A DNA stretch of 64,000 nucleotides from Rhodamnia argentea (GCF_020921035.1 NC_063158.1:26584962-26648961); one strand, 5' to 3'; shown: positions 1-11,599, counted from the stretch's first letter. Made by a program: numbers and translations. Notes: generated by a model from the letters alone, not told the origin.

Positions 1-1679
1 AAGAAACATTGGCGCACGCGTACGATCTGCGAGCAGGCACATGCACAGGATACGACGGAGATTGGAGGGGGAGAGAAGCAAAAAGCCGCGGAAAATTACC
101 AGCAAAAGCGAGGGTGAAGAGCAGAGAGAAGAAGGAAAGCACGAACAACAGGCGAATCATGGCAGGGCTGTCTCAAAGACTCGATTTTTTTTTTTTTTTT
201 TTGGGCCAGAAAAGGCTCGATTTTGAAAGGTTGAAACGGGAAGCGTCTGCAAAGGACTTGGAAACTAGGTGAGTGCAACTCGGGAAGGAACGAAATCGCC
301 CCACACCCAGTTCTCCAATATTACGACAACCGAAACAATTCAAATCGACTTCAAAACCATTTCTATACTTGTGTTGTTTGGTTCTTCTCCATCGTCTACG
401 AGGCGAATGTTCTCGACGGGGATCTGTCCGGTTATTATCTCATGAGGCACAGCAGAAACAGTACGACGAAGGAGGAGGAGGAGGAGGAGGAGAGGAAGAA
501 GAGAAGCGGATCACGGAAAGAGAGAGCACAAGATCAAAAGATGGCCACTCAATCCTGCACGCGGTGGCTGGCTGGTGGTGGCCCGTGACGATTCCCGGTG
601 GGCCCCGCTTCCTTTGTCCAGATTCTGAGCCCCAGTCTTGTCCGCATATTCATCTTTGGCTCTGGGCATTTCACATAATGCCCCAGCCATGCGTTCCGCG
701 ACCCTTGACGTGCTCCTCCTCTTCCGGGACCTTTCTTGTTTGCTTTTGTGAGGACGTTGGACACCACCATCCATTTAATATGGAGGAGGAATGTGACGGA
801 TTCATCTCCATTTCCTTGGATATTACACCATCTGAACAATGCTTCTTCAGATGCACGTATTCAAGAGGAATATGCAAGTTGATGGCGGCCGATGTAAGGG
901 GGGGCAAAAAAAAAACGCATATGGGCCCCATGCCAATAGTGTGCGCCACGTCACCATCCACACACCATTGTTTATTGACTTCAATCATTGTACTCTTTTA
1001 TTACAATTTGTCCAAGGAATCCTTGTCGGTCCCCTCGCCATGCCATGAGATTGCCGGTTAGCCCATGCACGATGATCTTATTGCTTATTTAGGAGTAGAT
1101 CGGATTAAAGCTATAGTTAGTGGGTTCTGACCTGGAGTTATGTTGCGCATCCAGGTCACTGCTTTTCTCTTCGTACTTTGTTGCCATGGAGCCCGTGCTG
1201 TGCTTTGAATCCTGAGTTCGGATACGATAATAATTTCTAAGTATAAAAGCGCCTTCAGAATGTTTCTCGATACTGATTCGAGCACAACAAAAGCATCGAT
1301 ATTTGGTGAAGTTTCAGAAATCTTTTGGGCTCAAACCCAGACCTTTCCAGTGTAACTCACCCCCATCTTTTTGACTTTTTCTGCTTTCTTGATAAACAAC
1401 TTTAGGCCTATCAACTAAATCCGTTTCCTCTCATGCCTTTGCATCTGCATTTGATAGAAAAACAGAGACAGGGTCGTGGTGGCCGCAGCCAGATAGAGAG
1501 GCGGGGCCGTGCGACTTTGGCATCGCCTCGCCGGGTCGTGGGAACCTGTAACTACAGGGGCGGCGGCATTTTTGGTTCTGAATTCCCTGAGGGCAAGCAG
1601 AGATAATTATTACATCACTCATTTTTTACCAGCACCGGCATCTTAGTGACGAAACAATGGTCCACAACTCAGTTGTAGG
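1..1679. other. gene-free stretch with simple repeats
   Basis: No gene recognised on either strand. It contains an 18-base T tract (185-202) and a GGA trinucleotide run (471-493). A long plus-strand ORF (273-1061) crosses the GGA run, so its glycine run is repeat-derived. It shows no family motif, and I do not call it a gene. Confidence 0.6.
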
Positions 1680-1840
1680 CTATGAAGCACCGACACGCCA
1701 AACCCCTTGGCGTGTCGGTGTGGACACGCGGACTCGACACGCGTCCGATACGCTCCGACACTTTCGACACGCGTCAAGCGTGTCGAGGTCTGAACGTAGT
1801 CAACGCCACACACGCGGGGACACGCGAGTCGGTGAGGAAA
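1680..1840. repeat. truncated hAT-like repeat with perfect hairpin
   Basis: Begins CTATGAAGCACCGACACG, very like the left end of the element at 4536-4975 (CTATAAAGCACCGATAC), and continues with similar GACACG/TCCGACA words. It contains a perfect 13-bp stem (1688-1700 pairs with 1708-1720) around a 7-base loop. No right end or target duplication was found, so it looks truncated; the right boundary is approximate. Confidence 0.45.
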
Positions 1841-2359
1841 GAGGCCGGGAAAAGTAGATCCGAAGGGCGAGGGTAAGAGCGTTTGGCCATGAGAGATGAG
1901 AGAGGAGCCTACGCGGCGCCAAGCAGAACGCCTTCGTGTCGCCGGAGAGAGCGAAAAGCCGAAGAAGCGAGCGCGAGGACAGCGAGTAGAAAATCATGGT
2001 GGTCGACGCCGGGTTGGTTTCGCGAGAAGGCGGAGAGGGGGTAGATTTTTCAGGAAATGAAGAGACAGAGGGGGGCAGAGGGGGGTTTTGGTGGTTTTTC
2101 AAAAGAAAGGGGAGAGAGAGAGGGAGGAGAAAGGTGTCGATTTTTAAAAGTAAAGAGAGGAGGAGACGTGGAGAGCTGGATAAAGAATTATTTTTATTTT
2201 TATTTATTTTCTAGGTTTGGGATCAATACGGAAGTATTCATGACATGAGCTTTCTTTGATTATAAGAACTCTTTGATAAATTTTCTATTTTTTAAAAATT
2301 ATAAAATAATAATATATCATGCATATATAAAATATATTTAATATAACGTTTTTTTTTTA
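1841..2359. other. intergenic, no gene recognised
   Basis: A GA-rich segment (1990-2200) followed by AT-rich sequence. A 100-codon minus ORF at 1800-2102 has no recognisable motif and is compositionally biased (Ser/Pro/Arg), so I leave it uncalled. Confidence 0.5.
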
Positions 2360-2612
2360 GAAGTTTTCGTTCCTTTTTAGGTTGTAGGTCAGCATGGCAC
2401 AACGGGAGGTGAACTTGGGGAAAGACCAATTCTCTCGCACGGCAACGATTCTAATGATTGCCGACGTGGTCATTTTCTCGGCCGCCACTGGAATTATCGA
2501 GGATTCATTTCTACAACAAAGCCACCGGCTTAGGAGGGACTGGGATTTACCCAAAGCTCCCTAGTTTGACACGGAATCGGATTGTGAATTACTTCATGGA
2601 TCTTAACCGGTA
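2360..2612 (+). pseudogene. QRT3-like polygalacturonase fragment
   Basis: Three reading frames together spell a central piece of the QRT3-like protein encoded intact at 20140-22133. Visible pieces are GQHGTTGGELGERP (compare GQHSTVGGDKRERS in the intact gene), DVVIFSAATGI (DVVIFSAAVGI), and YNKATGLGGTGIYPKLPSL followed by TRNRIVNYFMDL (YNKATYFGGIGILVKLAGL, then SQTRLDNCYMDY). Frame changes and small deletions separate the pieces, including loss of the GQANMVTG segment. Nothing before the SFLGQH region or after this stretch was found, so it is a decayed partial duplicate, same strand as the intact gene. A hAT-like element begins 12 bases downstream. Homology is clear from the motif order; extent is approximate. 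Confidence 0.75.
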
Positions 2613-2623
2613 TTGTTGTTGCA

Positions 2624-3535
2624 TAGAGATGTCAAATAGATGGATTTGAATCGGGTCGAATATGGTCCGACTCAAATAATCCGTTTTGACCCATTTTCAT
2701 GCAATACAAATTTAACAACTCATATCCGACCCGACCCATATTGTTAAAATACTTCAATATTTAGTTATATTTAGGAAAATTCGTGTCTTATATATTTTTG
2801 AAAAAGAAAAATATATTCCTAAATTATTGTGGATAATTTTTATAATTTTTTTAAAAAATAATATTTTTTGTCCTTTTTCTTTTTTTTTTTTCTTTTCTTT
2901 TCCTTCTTCCTCCTTTCTTTGTCGATTGTCGTGCCTCCGCGACAGCCGACAGTTCGGCAATTGGCCATAGACACGATTGATTTCAACAAGCTCGAGGCTT
3001 GATAGATTTTAAGTAAGACATAAATAGGTTTTTTGAATATTTTAAAAACATTCAATTTTTTTATTATTTATATTTTGTTTTTTATTCTTACTTTTCTTCT
3101 TATTTCTTTGTCCTCCAACCTCCACCGCTGCGGCTAGTCGACAACGGCCACCGGCAAGCTCGGGCGACCCTCGAGCTCACCGGCCTAGGCCGAGCGCCGA
3201 CAAGCTTGAGACTCACAAGTGGCCATCACCAGCCAGTGGTAGCCAAGGCAAGAGGAAAACGAGAAACGAAAGAAAAAAGAAGAAGAAAAATTACCATAAA
3301 AATAAAATATTAAAATGTTAAAAAAAATAAAATTATTTTAGAATATTCATAAGACCTATTTATGACTCACTTAAGATAATTACCTTACCTAGCCCATTTA
3401 AAACCCATTTATGACCTATTAAGTTTCTAAGTAACACATTTATGACCAAATTAAATTTATGTTTAAGAATTAAGCCAACTCATTTATGACCTACAACTAC
3501 TAGATATGGGTTCCAGACCCATTTTGCCACCTCTA
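2624..3535. mobile_element. hAT-like non-autonomous element
   Basis: The ends are imperfect inverted repeats: TAGAGATGTCAAATAGATGG at the left, and TAGAGGTGGCAAAATGGG read inward from the right. Flanks are TTGTTGCA (2616-2623) and TTGTTCAT (3536-3543), readable as a slightly eroded 8-bp duplication, as hAT elements make. No transposase is present. The middle (about 2790-3300) has T-rich and A-rich blocks around a GC-rich core, which may be a further insertion. Confidence 0.6.
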
Positions 3536-3666
3536 TTGTTCATAAGAACCCACACAACTTGTACAACTTGACCTCATTAATAGTCTCTTCCTTGGTGATG
3601 ATAATTAAAATATTAACTCATATGTTCATCTAACAATTTTTTTTTTTTACGAACTTCATTAATAGC

Positions 3667-3758
3667 AATAGGTTTAAGATTTTTTTAGTACCTTTCCTAT
3701 TCACTTCATCTAACAACTTAAGTGAATGGGAAAGGTACTAAAAAATTTTAAACCTATT
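3667..3758. repeat. 39-40 bp near-perfect hairpin
   Basis: The left arm 3667-3706 pairs with 3720-3758 across a 13-base loop, with only a few mismatches. The right arm is the start of the TIR element at 3725-4461, so the left arm appears to be an extra inverted copy of that element end. Confidence 0.7.
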
Positions 3759-4461
3759 GTGTTAGTACCAATTTAATTCAAAATTTCTCAATCGGACTAA
3801 TTTAATCCTAAATATTTTTGTATTGGTGTTAATTCAATCCACCTAGTCAATTTAAGCCGGAAATGCCGACGTTGACGTTGACACCGGCGGTTCTACGTGG
3901 TACCACCGGCACCGACATGAATATTTTATATCATTTTTCAAACTTTTTTTTAAAAATTTTTTCATATTTCTTTCCCTTTCTTATTATTCTTTCCCAATTC
4001 TTTTGCCGGTGGCTGGCTGGCAAGCACCCTTGCCAATGGCTAGGTCAACCCTCGTTTAGGCCAAGGTGACCTCACTAGACCTTGCCTTGGCTTGGTCGAG
4101 TGATTGCCTAGCTAGATCTAGCGAAGGGGCCTCGTTAGCGCTCACCCGGGCCCGGCCCGACCACCAACAAAAAGAAAATGAAAAAAAGGAAATGGAAAAA
4201 AATTCAAAAAAAATTATGAAAAATGTCCATGTCGACGTCGGCCATGCAATTGAATTTTTTTTATTTTAGTTCGATTGTATCTACAATGTCATGTAGGATA
4301 GCCGGTGTACATGTTAGCGATTTTCGGCCTCAATTAGCCGGATGGACTAAATCAATATACAAATACAAAAAAAATTAGGACTAAATTAGTTCAATTGAAA
4401 GGTTTAGGACTAAATTGGTACCGACATAATAGGTTTATGACTTTTTTGGTACTTTTTCATT
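3725..4461. mobile_element. TIR-family element copy 1
   Basis: Non-autonomous element. The left end reads AATGGGAAAGGTACTAAAAA and then AAACCTATTG. The right end read inward gives AATGAAAAAGTACCAAAAAA and then AAACCTATTA, and similarity continues for over 70 bases (TACCAATTTAGTCC type). The interior has a short ACGTTGACG/CGACGTCGG motif near each end and GC-rich GGCCAAGGTGACC-like words. No ORF for a transposase. See copies at 5527, 22694, 44855 and 47572. Confidence 0.65.
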
Positions 4462-4535
4462 TTTAGAACAGTTGGCAATAGTCCCATAAAATTTTACAAA
4501 TACATTCCTTTAAAATTGTTAAATGGTGTCATGGG

Positions 4536-4975
4536 CTATAAAGCACCGATACTATTTGGGAGCCTCCATGTCGCATCGGACACTCTCCGACATGCTATCG
4601 ATATGTGGTCATGACTTCAAACATGCCAGCACCACGCCAGCCCAACATCCCGACATGCTATTTATCCACGCATGGGATCAATTTTAAGTATTTTCAATAA
4701 ATTATGGGTCAAAATATAAATTTATCAATAATATATATGCTTAAGTAAATATCCAGACATTTCAAAATTAATATACCCAACTAGCGCAAAATAAAAATCT
4801 AATCGTGATTGATATTTTTTATATATACATGATAAATATCATGTATATATATATATATACATTTAATATACAACATGTCTAACGTGTCAAAATTCTTTAT
4901 TTTTTTAAGAAATGACATGCCGGTGTGTCGTGTAGTATAGTGTAGTGTCACGTGTCGTATATCGTTGCTACTTAG
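4536..4975. mobile_element. hAT-like non-autonomous element with 8-bp TSD
   Basis: A 440-bp element flanked by a perfect 8-bp direct repeat GTCATGGG (4528-4535 and 4976-4983). Ends are short imperfect inverted repeats: CTATAAAGCACCGATA against CTAAGTAGCAACGATA (12 of 16 match). The interior is non-coding and rich in GACATGC/GTGTCG words, with a TA dinucleotide run near 4844-4858. The 8-bp duplication points to the hAT superfamily; the end sequence is not a textbook hAT end, so assignment is an inference. Confidence 0.65.
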
Positions 4976-4983
4976 GTCATGGG

Positions 4984-5526
4984 CAGGGTCTGTTAGAAAA
5001 TATCATCGAGAATTGGATGAAATGGAATTAAATTTCAAGGCGTGATAAAACTCTCTTTAAGTATTTATTTGGTCCGTAACGTTGCTAATGGTTTATGACA
5101 AATATCCTCCAGGATATAATAAAGTTTCAAGAGAGAATAGCATATAACAAATTATGGTATTTCTCTAGGAGAAGAACGCCGTATTTTTTTTTTTTTCAGA
5201 AAAATGAAAATCGGAGTTCTTATTTTGAAAATGAACAGAATAGTTGAGTATGTAATGAGAAAAGAACACACCATTTCATGACTAAAAACTATAAAAACCC
5301 ACGCAACTCTTTGTTTCCAAAGGAGGTTAATTCGGATATAACTCTTCATGTCCAAATTGATAGTTATGTACAAACATGCACAAACACTTTAAAGATTATA
5401 AGAGTGTCGGTTTGGTAATTCTGTCCAAACATACACAATCTTTTCAAATAGATAGTTATGTTTGAACATACATAAACCTTTCAAAGGTCGTAAGAATGAC
5501 TCATACCATTATGTATAAAATAAAAA
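4984..5526. other. intergenic, no gene recognised
   Basis: AT-rich sequence without a credible coding region. It has a 12-base T run near 5185 and two related copies of an AACATACA/AAACATGCA-type word around 5370-5480. Confidence 0.5.
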
Positions 5527-6652
5527 GAAAATTACCAAAAAAGTCATAAACCTATTGCAATTATGCTAATTTAGTCCTAAATATTTTTTTTTTCCAATTC
5601 AGTCCTAAACCTTATGCAATTGTGTCAATTCGGTTCGTTCGGTGAATTTTGGTTAGCCGGCTATTGAATATTTTATTAATTTTTTTCAAATTTTTTATTC
5701 TTTTCTTTTCTTTTTCTTTTTTTCCCTTGCCTTCCCTTCCTCTTCCCTTGTCCCGTTCTACCTACAACTTCTCTGTTCTACCTCCACCGGTCGTTGAACC
5801 TCAGCAACCGGCCAAAGAATGACCGACGAGACTCTCGTCGGCCTTGCTATAGCTAGGCGAGGCTTGACCTCATAGTGGTTGAGTAGCGCCGAGCTTCACC
5901 ATGGCCGGGTTAGGCTGACCTCACCCGTCTAGATGTGGCTATATAGGATAAACACGCCATCACAATGGGGGAAGAACTCGCGAACGGACAAGTCGAGCGA
6001 GTGGTGATAAGTGATTTCCACGGCCGGGGTCAAGAATAGAGCTCGTCGCAGTACTTTTGTCCCGACTTGATCCAGATAGTGACCGTGCTTGACGACTCCA
6101 AGTTTATGAGCCTATCCGTTTCGAACTAGAATAAAGTTAAGAACTACGTCCGCGCTTCACCTAATCGATCGCGGCTCATCAAAGGCAGTGTCGTGATGGG
6201 AACCAAACTTGATCTAGCTCCTTTTCCTTTCCTTCCCTCTTTAAGTCAACCATAGCAAGGCTGACCTCATTAGATCTAGGCTGGCGAGGTCAGCCTTATC
6301 CGGCCATGGAGAGGCCCAGCCTTGCTAGGCTACGGTGAGGCTGGCTAGAGCTCATCGGTTAAAAGGTCAGACGATCGATAGAGGTAGAATAGAGAAACAG
6401 AGAAGCTGGAGGTAGAATGGGAAAGGAGAAGAGGAAGGGAAAGGAAGGGAAGGGAAAAAAAATATTAAAATATTAAAATATTCGGACGTCGGCCGGCGGG
6501 CATCCACATCATAGCCGGCAAGCCAAAATTCGTCAGATAGATTGAATTGGCACAATTACAAAAGGTTTAAAAATGAATCGGCAAAAAAAAAAATAGATTT
6601 AAGACTGAATTGGCACAATTGCAATATGTTCGAGATTTTTTTGGTAATTTTC
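5527..6652. mobile_element. TIR-family element copy 2
   Basis: The longest copy (about 1.1 kb). Left end GAAAATTACCAAAAAAGTCA; the right end read inward gives GAAAATTACCAAAAAAATCT. Inverted similarity runs on through ATTGCAATT, CCAATTCAGTCCTAAA and a poly-T block (about 60 bp). Flanking TAAAAA occurs on both sides (5521-5526, 6653-6658) but is low-complexity, so it is weak evidence for a duplication. The interior is GC-rich with repeated GGCGAGG/GACCTCA words. No transposase. Confidence 0.65.
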
Positions 6653-7441
6653 TAAAAATAAATTGAATTCAAAATTGAAAAATAAAATAAAAATAGTAAC
6701 TCCTACTTGAACAGTTACACTGTTCTAATGGGTCACGAAATTTGTTTTATAATTATAATTTCAAAAATAACAAATAAAAAATATGCTCAAGCCTAATAAT
6801 CGCGCACCGCCATATAGATAACGTGGATGTGGCTCATCAAGCCCATTGTCTTGATTTATAAGACTAGAAGACCTATGACCCATAAACTACAAACTTTCCT
6901 ATGTAGGACAAGTTTAAGCACCATCTTGTTTGTTTTACAATCAAACAAACAACCACCAGGGTCAACATTGTCGACGACTTGTTTCGCGAGTCTAAAAAAG
7001 GAATTGAGATAGATCGATTAAATGGTCCTTTCAAGAATTTGATCAGGTTAGAGTTGATAGGAACAGTGTGAAGGGGATGGGATGCCCGTGAGATCAACAG
7101 TTGCTCGAGGATCTACCGGGAGCGAACGGGACATCATGGATAGTCGATTTCAGCTTAATCCTTATATCTCCCAACCTCATAAACTACTCACCACATTCGC
7201 TCAACTCAAGTATCTTAGAACCATGTGGTCACCATTGAGTCGATCTTGCCGTCTCTGCAACTATTTATGTTAAAGCTACTCAATGAGAGCCAGAACGAAT
7301 ATGATGTGATTGTTGGTTGGTTGTAGCTGAATGGGAAGGAAGGATGAGTAACTGAGAATAAATCTCTAAAAAAATTCGACTGCTCGGATGATCTCCTATG
7401 GAACCATCTCAAGAGGTTTTTTTTTTTTATAGAAAGTTTGG
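6653..7441. other. intergenic downstream of the dead PORR gene
   Basis: Contains what would have been the 3' untranslated flank of the PORR gene (minus strand, below 7442). Several 60-75 codon ORFs occur on both strands without recognisable motifs. A short word LDDLLWNHLKR-like at 7385-7415 (plus) hints at an old gene piece but is too little to call. Confidence 0.4.
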
Positions 7442-7474
7442 TCAATCACTCTCTGAGTTTTCTTGCCATTTGTT
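7442..7474 (-). pseudogene. last codons of interrupted PORR gene
   Basis: On the minus strand these bases read NKWQENSESD and then stop (TGA at 7442-7444). If the retrotransposon 7475-18568 and one target copy are taken out, this joins in frame to CIHLMN encoded at 18574 upward. This is therefore the severed C-terminus of the PORR pseudogene at 18574-19430. The joined frame ends naturally at this stop. Confidence 0.7.
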
Positions 7475-7861
7475 TGTTGGAGTATGGGTCTTATGGTGTG
7501 CCGTCGGGCAACCACACCCAACCCACTGCAAATAATTGCCAAGGCAGTTATCAGTAGTTAATTTGAAACTTGAGAAAGTCACGTCTTTTAATAGACATAA
7601 CTTCTCTCTCTCCCTACATATTAGTTTGTCATTAGTTTTCACATACACGAAATAGAGAAAGAACGACGCTCTCTTCCCTCTACTATTGAATGGCATTCGA
7701 GCTTAACTGAACTCTCGAGACTACAAAGGCAACATCTAATCTGTGAACTATACGGTACGTCCCTCGTGTAATGTATCATTTGATCGGTGATTTAAGTTTT
7801 CGATATTTTAGGCTTGTTTCCACACATTTGATGTTTAGAACGGAGGATTTAGTGCCATTCA
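7475..7861 (+). repeat. 5' LTR of outer copia element
   Basis: 387 bp, TG...CA ends. It matches 18185-18568 along its length with scattered substitutions and small indels (shared blocks TTTGATCGGTGATT, TTTCCACACATTTGATGTTT, ACTCTCGAGACTA). The PBS starts 2 bases after it. Confidence 0.85.
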
Positions 7862-8511
7862 TTGATATCAGAGCATGTTTACTTGTTTTTTTTTATTATA
7901 CGCTCACCGATTGAACCATGTTTCATACACTGTTGTTAGAAGAGTTCTTTGTTCGTTTTCATCAGTATGTTGTTCATTCTTTTTCTGGAAAATTGGTTCA
8001 ATGAAAATACAATGTGTATATATATGGTTAGTATCTACCCGTCCATATGAGTTTAAGAAGTGGTCGCCCATCGCCGGAGGAAGCTGGAAGACACCACACA
8101 GCATTACACGCACTATGATGGGGCGACGCTCCTCGGGGACCGTAGTGAAAAATTGTAGTTTCGTGAACTTTCATTCAACAAAAATGCATTTTGATCATAT
8201 CATCGGAATGGTCTTGGCCATACAAACATTTTGAGGGGAAGAACGTCGCTATCGAACAATGGACGAAGCCGTTCGCGTCAATAGAGCGATCTGCACGTGG
8301 GCCTCGGGCACCCACGTATGTCGCACGTGCCGGGAACCGTCTGCAATCGCTTGCCGACGTAGCGCATGGGTGGCGATAACGTGGCTCCCTACTTGGCTCT
8401 GTACATGGCCGATGATGTGGCAGTCTGACCTGACCTAGTTGACCCTTTGACCGTTGACCATTAATAAAAAAAAAACCATGTTGGGGTTCATGCGGGGCGT
8501 ATGACGTCCAA

Positions 8512-8939
8512 TTGGGGGTAATTTTGGTACCGATATGTTCGTATCAAAATTTTCTACAATGTGGTATATCTATTTTACCATATTATGCGTCAAGGATTTT
8601 GATTAATCCCATTTTTTCCTCATTGATTGTAGGAAAAATGCCTTGGATGATGCGAACCCCTATAAGAGTGGACAGTGATGAAAAAGAAGAAAGAATCTTA
8701 AGGCTCAAGAATACCTTAGCTCTTTACCGCTGGAATGCTCAAATGGCATGATGTCACATATAAAGAAGGTCAAAAAAATGATCCAGGAGATCATTTGGAA
8801 AGGTCATAGAATGCCAAATGACACGAGGGTCACAACGCCGGGAACCACTCTTCCTATGGAGTGGCATGGGGTCATCGATCATATGTGGGATATCAACCCC
8901 TGTTCATGCAAGAGTTGTGGAATTAAATTCCTAAAATGA
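8512..8939 (+). other. ORF pair in long leader of outer element
   Basis: Two adjacent plus-strand ORFs (8512-8751, 79 codons; 8748-8939, 63 codons) overlap by 4 bases within the unusually long (about 1.7 kb) stretch between PBS and gag. They contain a basic/acidic segment (DSDEKEERILRLKNTLALY) and a Cys-rich tail (NPCSCKSCGIKF). I do not recognise either. They may be remnants of sequence captured by the element or chance ORFs. Confidence 0.25.
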
Positions 8940-9557
8940 GTATATGAGCAGGGTGAATGCAAAGGACGTCGACCCTGGCTATGAATGGGTCTTGGCAGAG
9001 GCAAAATGCCTCCTAGTGTAGGGGGAGTAGTACCCCAAGAATGGGTCTTGTAGACTCAAAGATTTTCCTGGTTTTGACGAGTTTGTGGAGTCATTTCCTG
9101 TTGTTAGAAAATGATACTGGAGAGGAAATTGATGCTTTGTTTCAATTCCTTTAGTTTCTAGGTTTGTGAATATCTCAATCATGTTGTTCTTGGAGTTAAT
9201 TTGTCAGTCCGTGAATGCTTCCTACTGTTGTTGGTTGTGAATATTTTATGAAATATTTGTTTGTGAGTAAAATATCAATTTCTATTTTATAATACTTTAG
9301 CAGTACTATATATTTGAATGAGGAGTTCTAGAGAGTTTTAGTGACCTTTAAAGAACTTGATTTTATCTAAATGGTTATATTAATGATAATTTCAAATGAG
9401 GAACCTTAGACGATGATTGGGAACTTAGTAAACTTTCGAATCTAAGTCCTTATGTTAAATTATACATTAGTATAATTAATTAGTGCAAAACGTGTCCATA
9501 ACTATTAGGCAATAATAATTCGTGTGAAATGTCTAAATTACCTCATATTCAAATACA

Positions 9558-10440
9558 ATGGTAACGGCTTTAAAGAACATCGTGGATGGGCTCATTAAGG
9601 GCGATAAGTTAAACGGTGAAAATTATAAGATTTAAAATATGAAAATCCAGTATGTGCTAGAAGAGCTAGAGGCACTAAAGGCCATTTAACTTGATCATGA
9701 CAGAACTAGAAGATGGAACCACTACGCAGCGTAAAAGAGATAAGGATGCCTTTATCGCTTGGAAGAAAAAGAGCTCAACTGTTCGCATTACATTGCTAAG
9801 CAACATGGATAATGATACAATGCAAAAGTTCAAGCAGCATGAGAATGCAAAGGATCCGTAGGTTACATTAAAGATTAGGTTTGGGCGGACTTCGGTCACC
9901 AAGTTGAGGCAACTTACAATTAGATTCGACACATATAAAATGCCACATGGGCATAATATGAAGCAGCATTTGACGCGCATGTCGAACATGATCAGTGAGC
10001 TCAAGGATGTTGGTCACATATTATTCGATGACCAGCAAGTGCAAGCAGTGATCCGTTCTTTGCTCCATAGCCGAAAACATATAAAAGTTAACCCGACCCA
10101 TAACGAGAATGTTAAAACCTTCGCGGATGATATGCGTCACCTAGAGTTGGAGGAGGATAGCTTTTTGGCGGCTAAACCACAAACTAATGTATATTTTACT
10201 AGCTCTCGCTCACATAGAGCTTCTAGCTCCAAGCGCAAGCATCCTAGAAGGTTCAAGAAGTGGAAAGGTAAATGAGCGGAATCATTTGGCAAGAAATCAA
10301 AGTTTGAAAAACATGAAAAAGGGAAGCGTCCCTTTAAGAGAAACATTTCAAGCGTGAAATGTTATAATTATAGCAAGAAGGGTCATTTCGCTCGCAATTG
10401 TGGCAAGCCGAAGAAGGTGAAAACCCTTGGTACACTTAAA
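9558..10440 (+). pseudogene. gag remnant of outer copia element
   Basis: Starts MVTALKNIVDGLIKGDKLNG, a typical copia gag opening, then breaks at stops (near 9630 and 9690). It continues in the frame of 9904-10275 (INxxxxTYKMPHGHNMKQHL-type region with EMxxL spacing, ISELKDVGHI) and ends in a nucleocapsid zinc knuckle at about 10357. That knuckle reads CYNYSKKGHFARNC, where the second cysteine of CX2CX4HX4C is replaced by Tyr. Codons are interrupted by several nonsense changes, so no functional Gag can be made. Confidence 0.7.
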
Positions 10441-10539
10441 AGTGTTAGTTATATATCAAGTTCTATATTTCTAATTGAATCTCATCTTTTGAAGGGGAAG
10501 CTTTCATGGTTACTGCACTAGAAGAGGACAAGCTAAGGA

Positions 10540-11230
10540 ATGTAAATGAGGCTCTATCTTGTCTTGATAAGAAAAAATGGATGAAAGCAATGGAAGAACA
10601 AATGGGGTTAATGAGATCAAACTAAGTTTAAAACTAGTTAATCTTTCAAACAAACGCAGTGCCATTAGGAACAAATGGGTTCTTAAAATAAAATATAAGG
10701 CTAATGGCTCAACTGAAGGATACAAGGCTCACCTTGTGGTGAAGGGGTATAACTAATAGGAAGGGATTGACAATGAAGACACTTTTTCTCCCGTAGTAAG
10801 GTTTACCTCAATTAGCCTTATTCTGGCAATAGTGGTCGACTTGGATCTTAAATTACAATAAATGGATGTAAATACTACTTTTCTCAATGGACAATTAGAA
10901 GAAATCTACATGAAATAACCCATTGGGTGTTACTGAAGGCCAAAAACAAAAAGTATGATGACTTTTGAAATCGATATATATATATAGCATTAAGCAGTCT
11001 TCAAGATAATGGTACATACGATTTCATAATGCCATATTGGCATATGATTTTCAGATGGCTAATGAAAATAATTGCGTATATATCAAGAGATCCAAAGGTC
11101 ATTTTATGATCTTATCATTATATGTCGATATACTAATTATCTTGTCAAGATAGTCAAAAGTTGGATATCTTTAATTTTGAAATAAAAGATATGAGTGAAG
11201 CTATATACATTCTTGGAGTTAAGAATTCAA
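10540..11230 (+). pseudogene. reverse transcriptase remnant, outer copia
   Basis: Begins with the copia RT opening (KKWMKAMEEQ, then NKWVLKIKYKANGS and YKAHLVVKGYN). It continues through DVNTTFLNGQLEEIYMK and reaches the catalytic region at about 11115, which reads LSLYVDILII: one aspartate of the YVDD box is gone. Multiple stops (for example adjacent TAA and TAG at 10753-10758) show it is dead. No protease or integrase lies between the zinc knuckle and this RT, implying an internal deletion before or after insertion. Confidence 0.7.
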
Positions 11231-11599
11231 GATATCGTTCGAAAAGGTTGTTGTCTCTTTCGTAAAAGACATACATAAATACAGTCCTTGAACGGTTTTG
11301 TATGCAAAACTATAAGTCCATTGATACTCTTATTGCAAAAGGTGAGGGTTTGAGCCTCAAAATGTGTCCTAAGACTCTACAAGAACAAGAACGAATGAAA
11401 AATGTTTCTTATACAAGTGCCATTGGATAATTAATGTACGCTATGATATGTGCAAGACCTGATATTTGTTGGATGGTTGGATTGGTGAGTAGATACCGAT
11501 CCAAATAATCCAATCCAGGTCAAGTACATTGGACTGCTATCAAGAGAATCCTAAGGCATCTAAAAGCTATAGCTGATTATGCAATGAGTTATCAAAGAA

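Noticed and set aside
273-1061. 262-codon plus-strand ORF
   Set aside because: Runs through a GGA microsatellite (poly-Gly/Glu), has no family motif, no sign of exon structure, and the opposite strand is equally open. Probably chance.
1800-2102. 100-codon minus ORF
   Set aside because: Low-complexity Ser/Pro/Arg composition in a GA-rich stretch, no recognisable domain.
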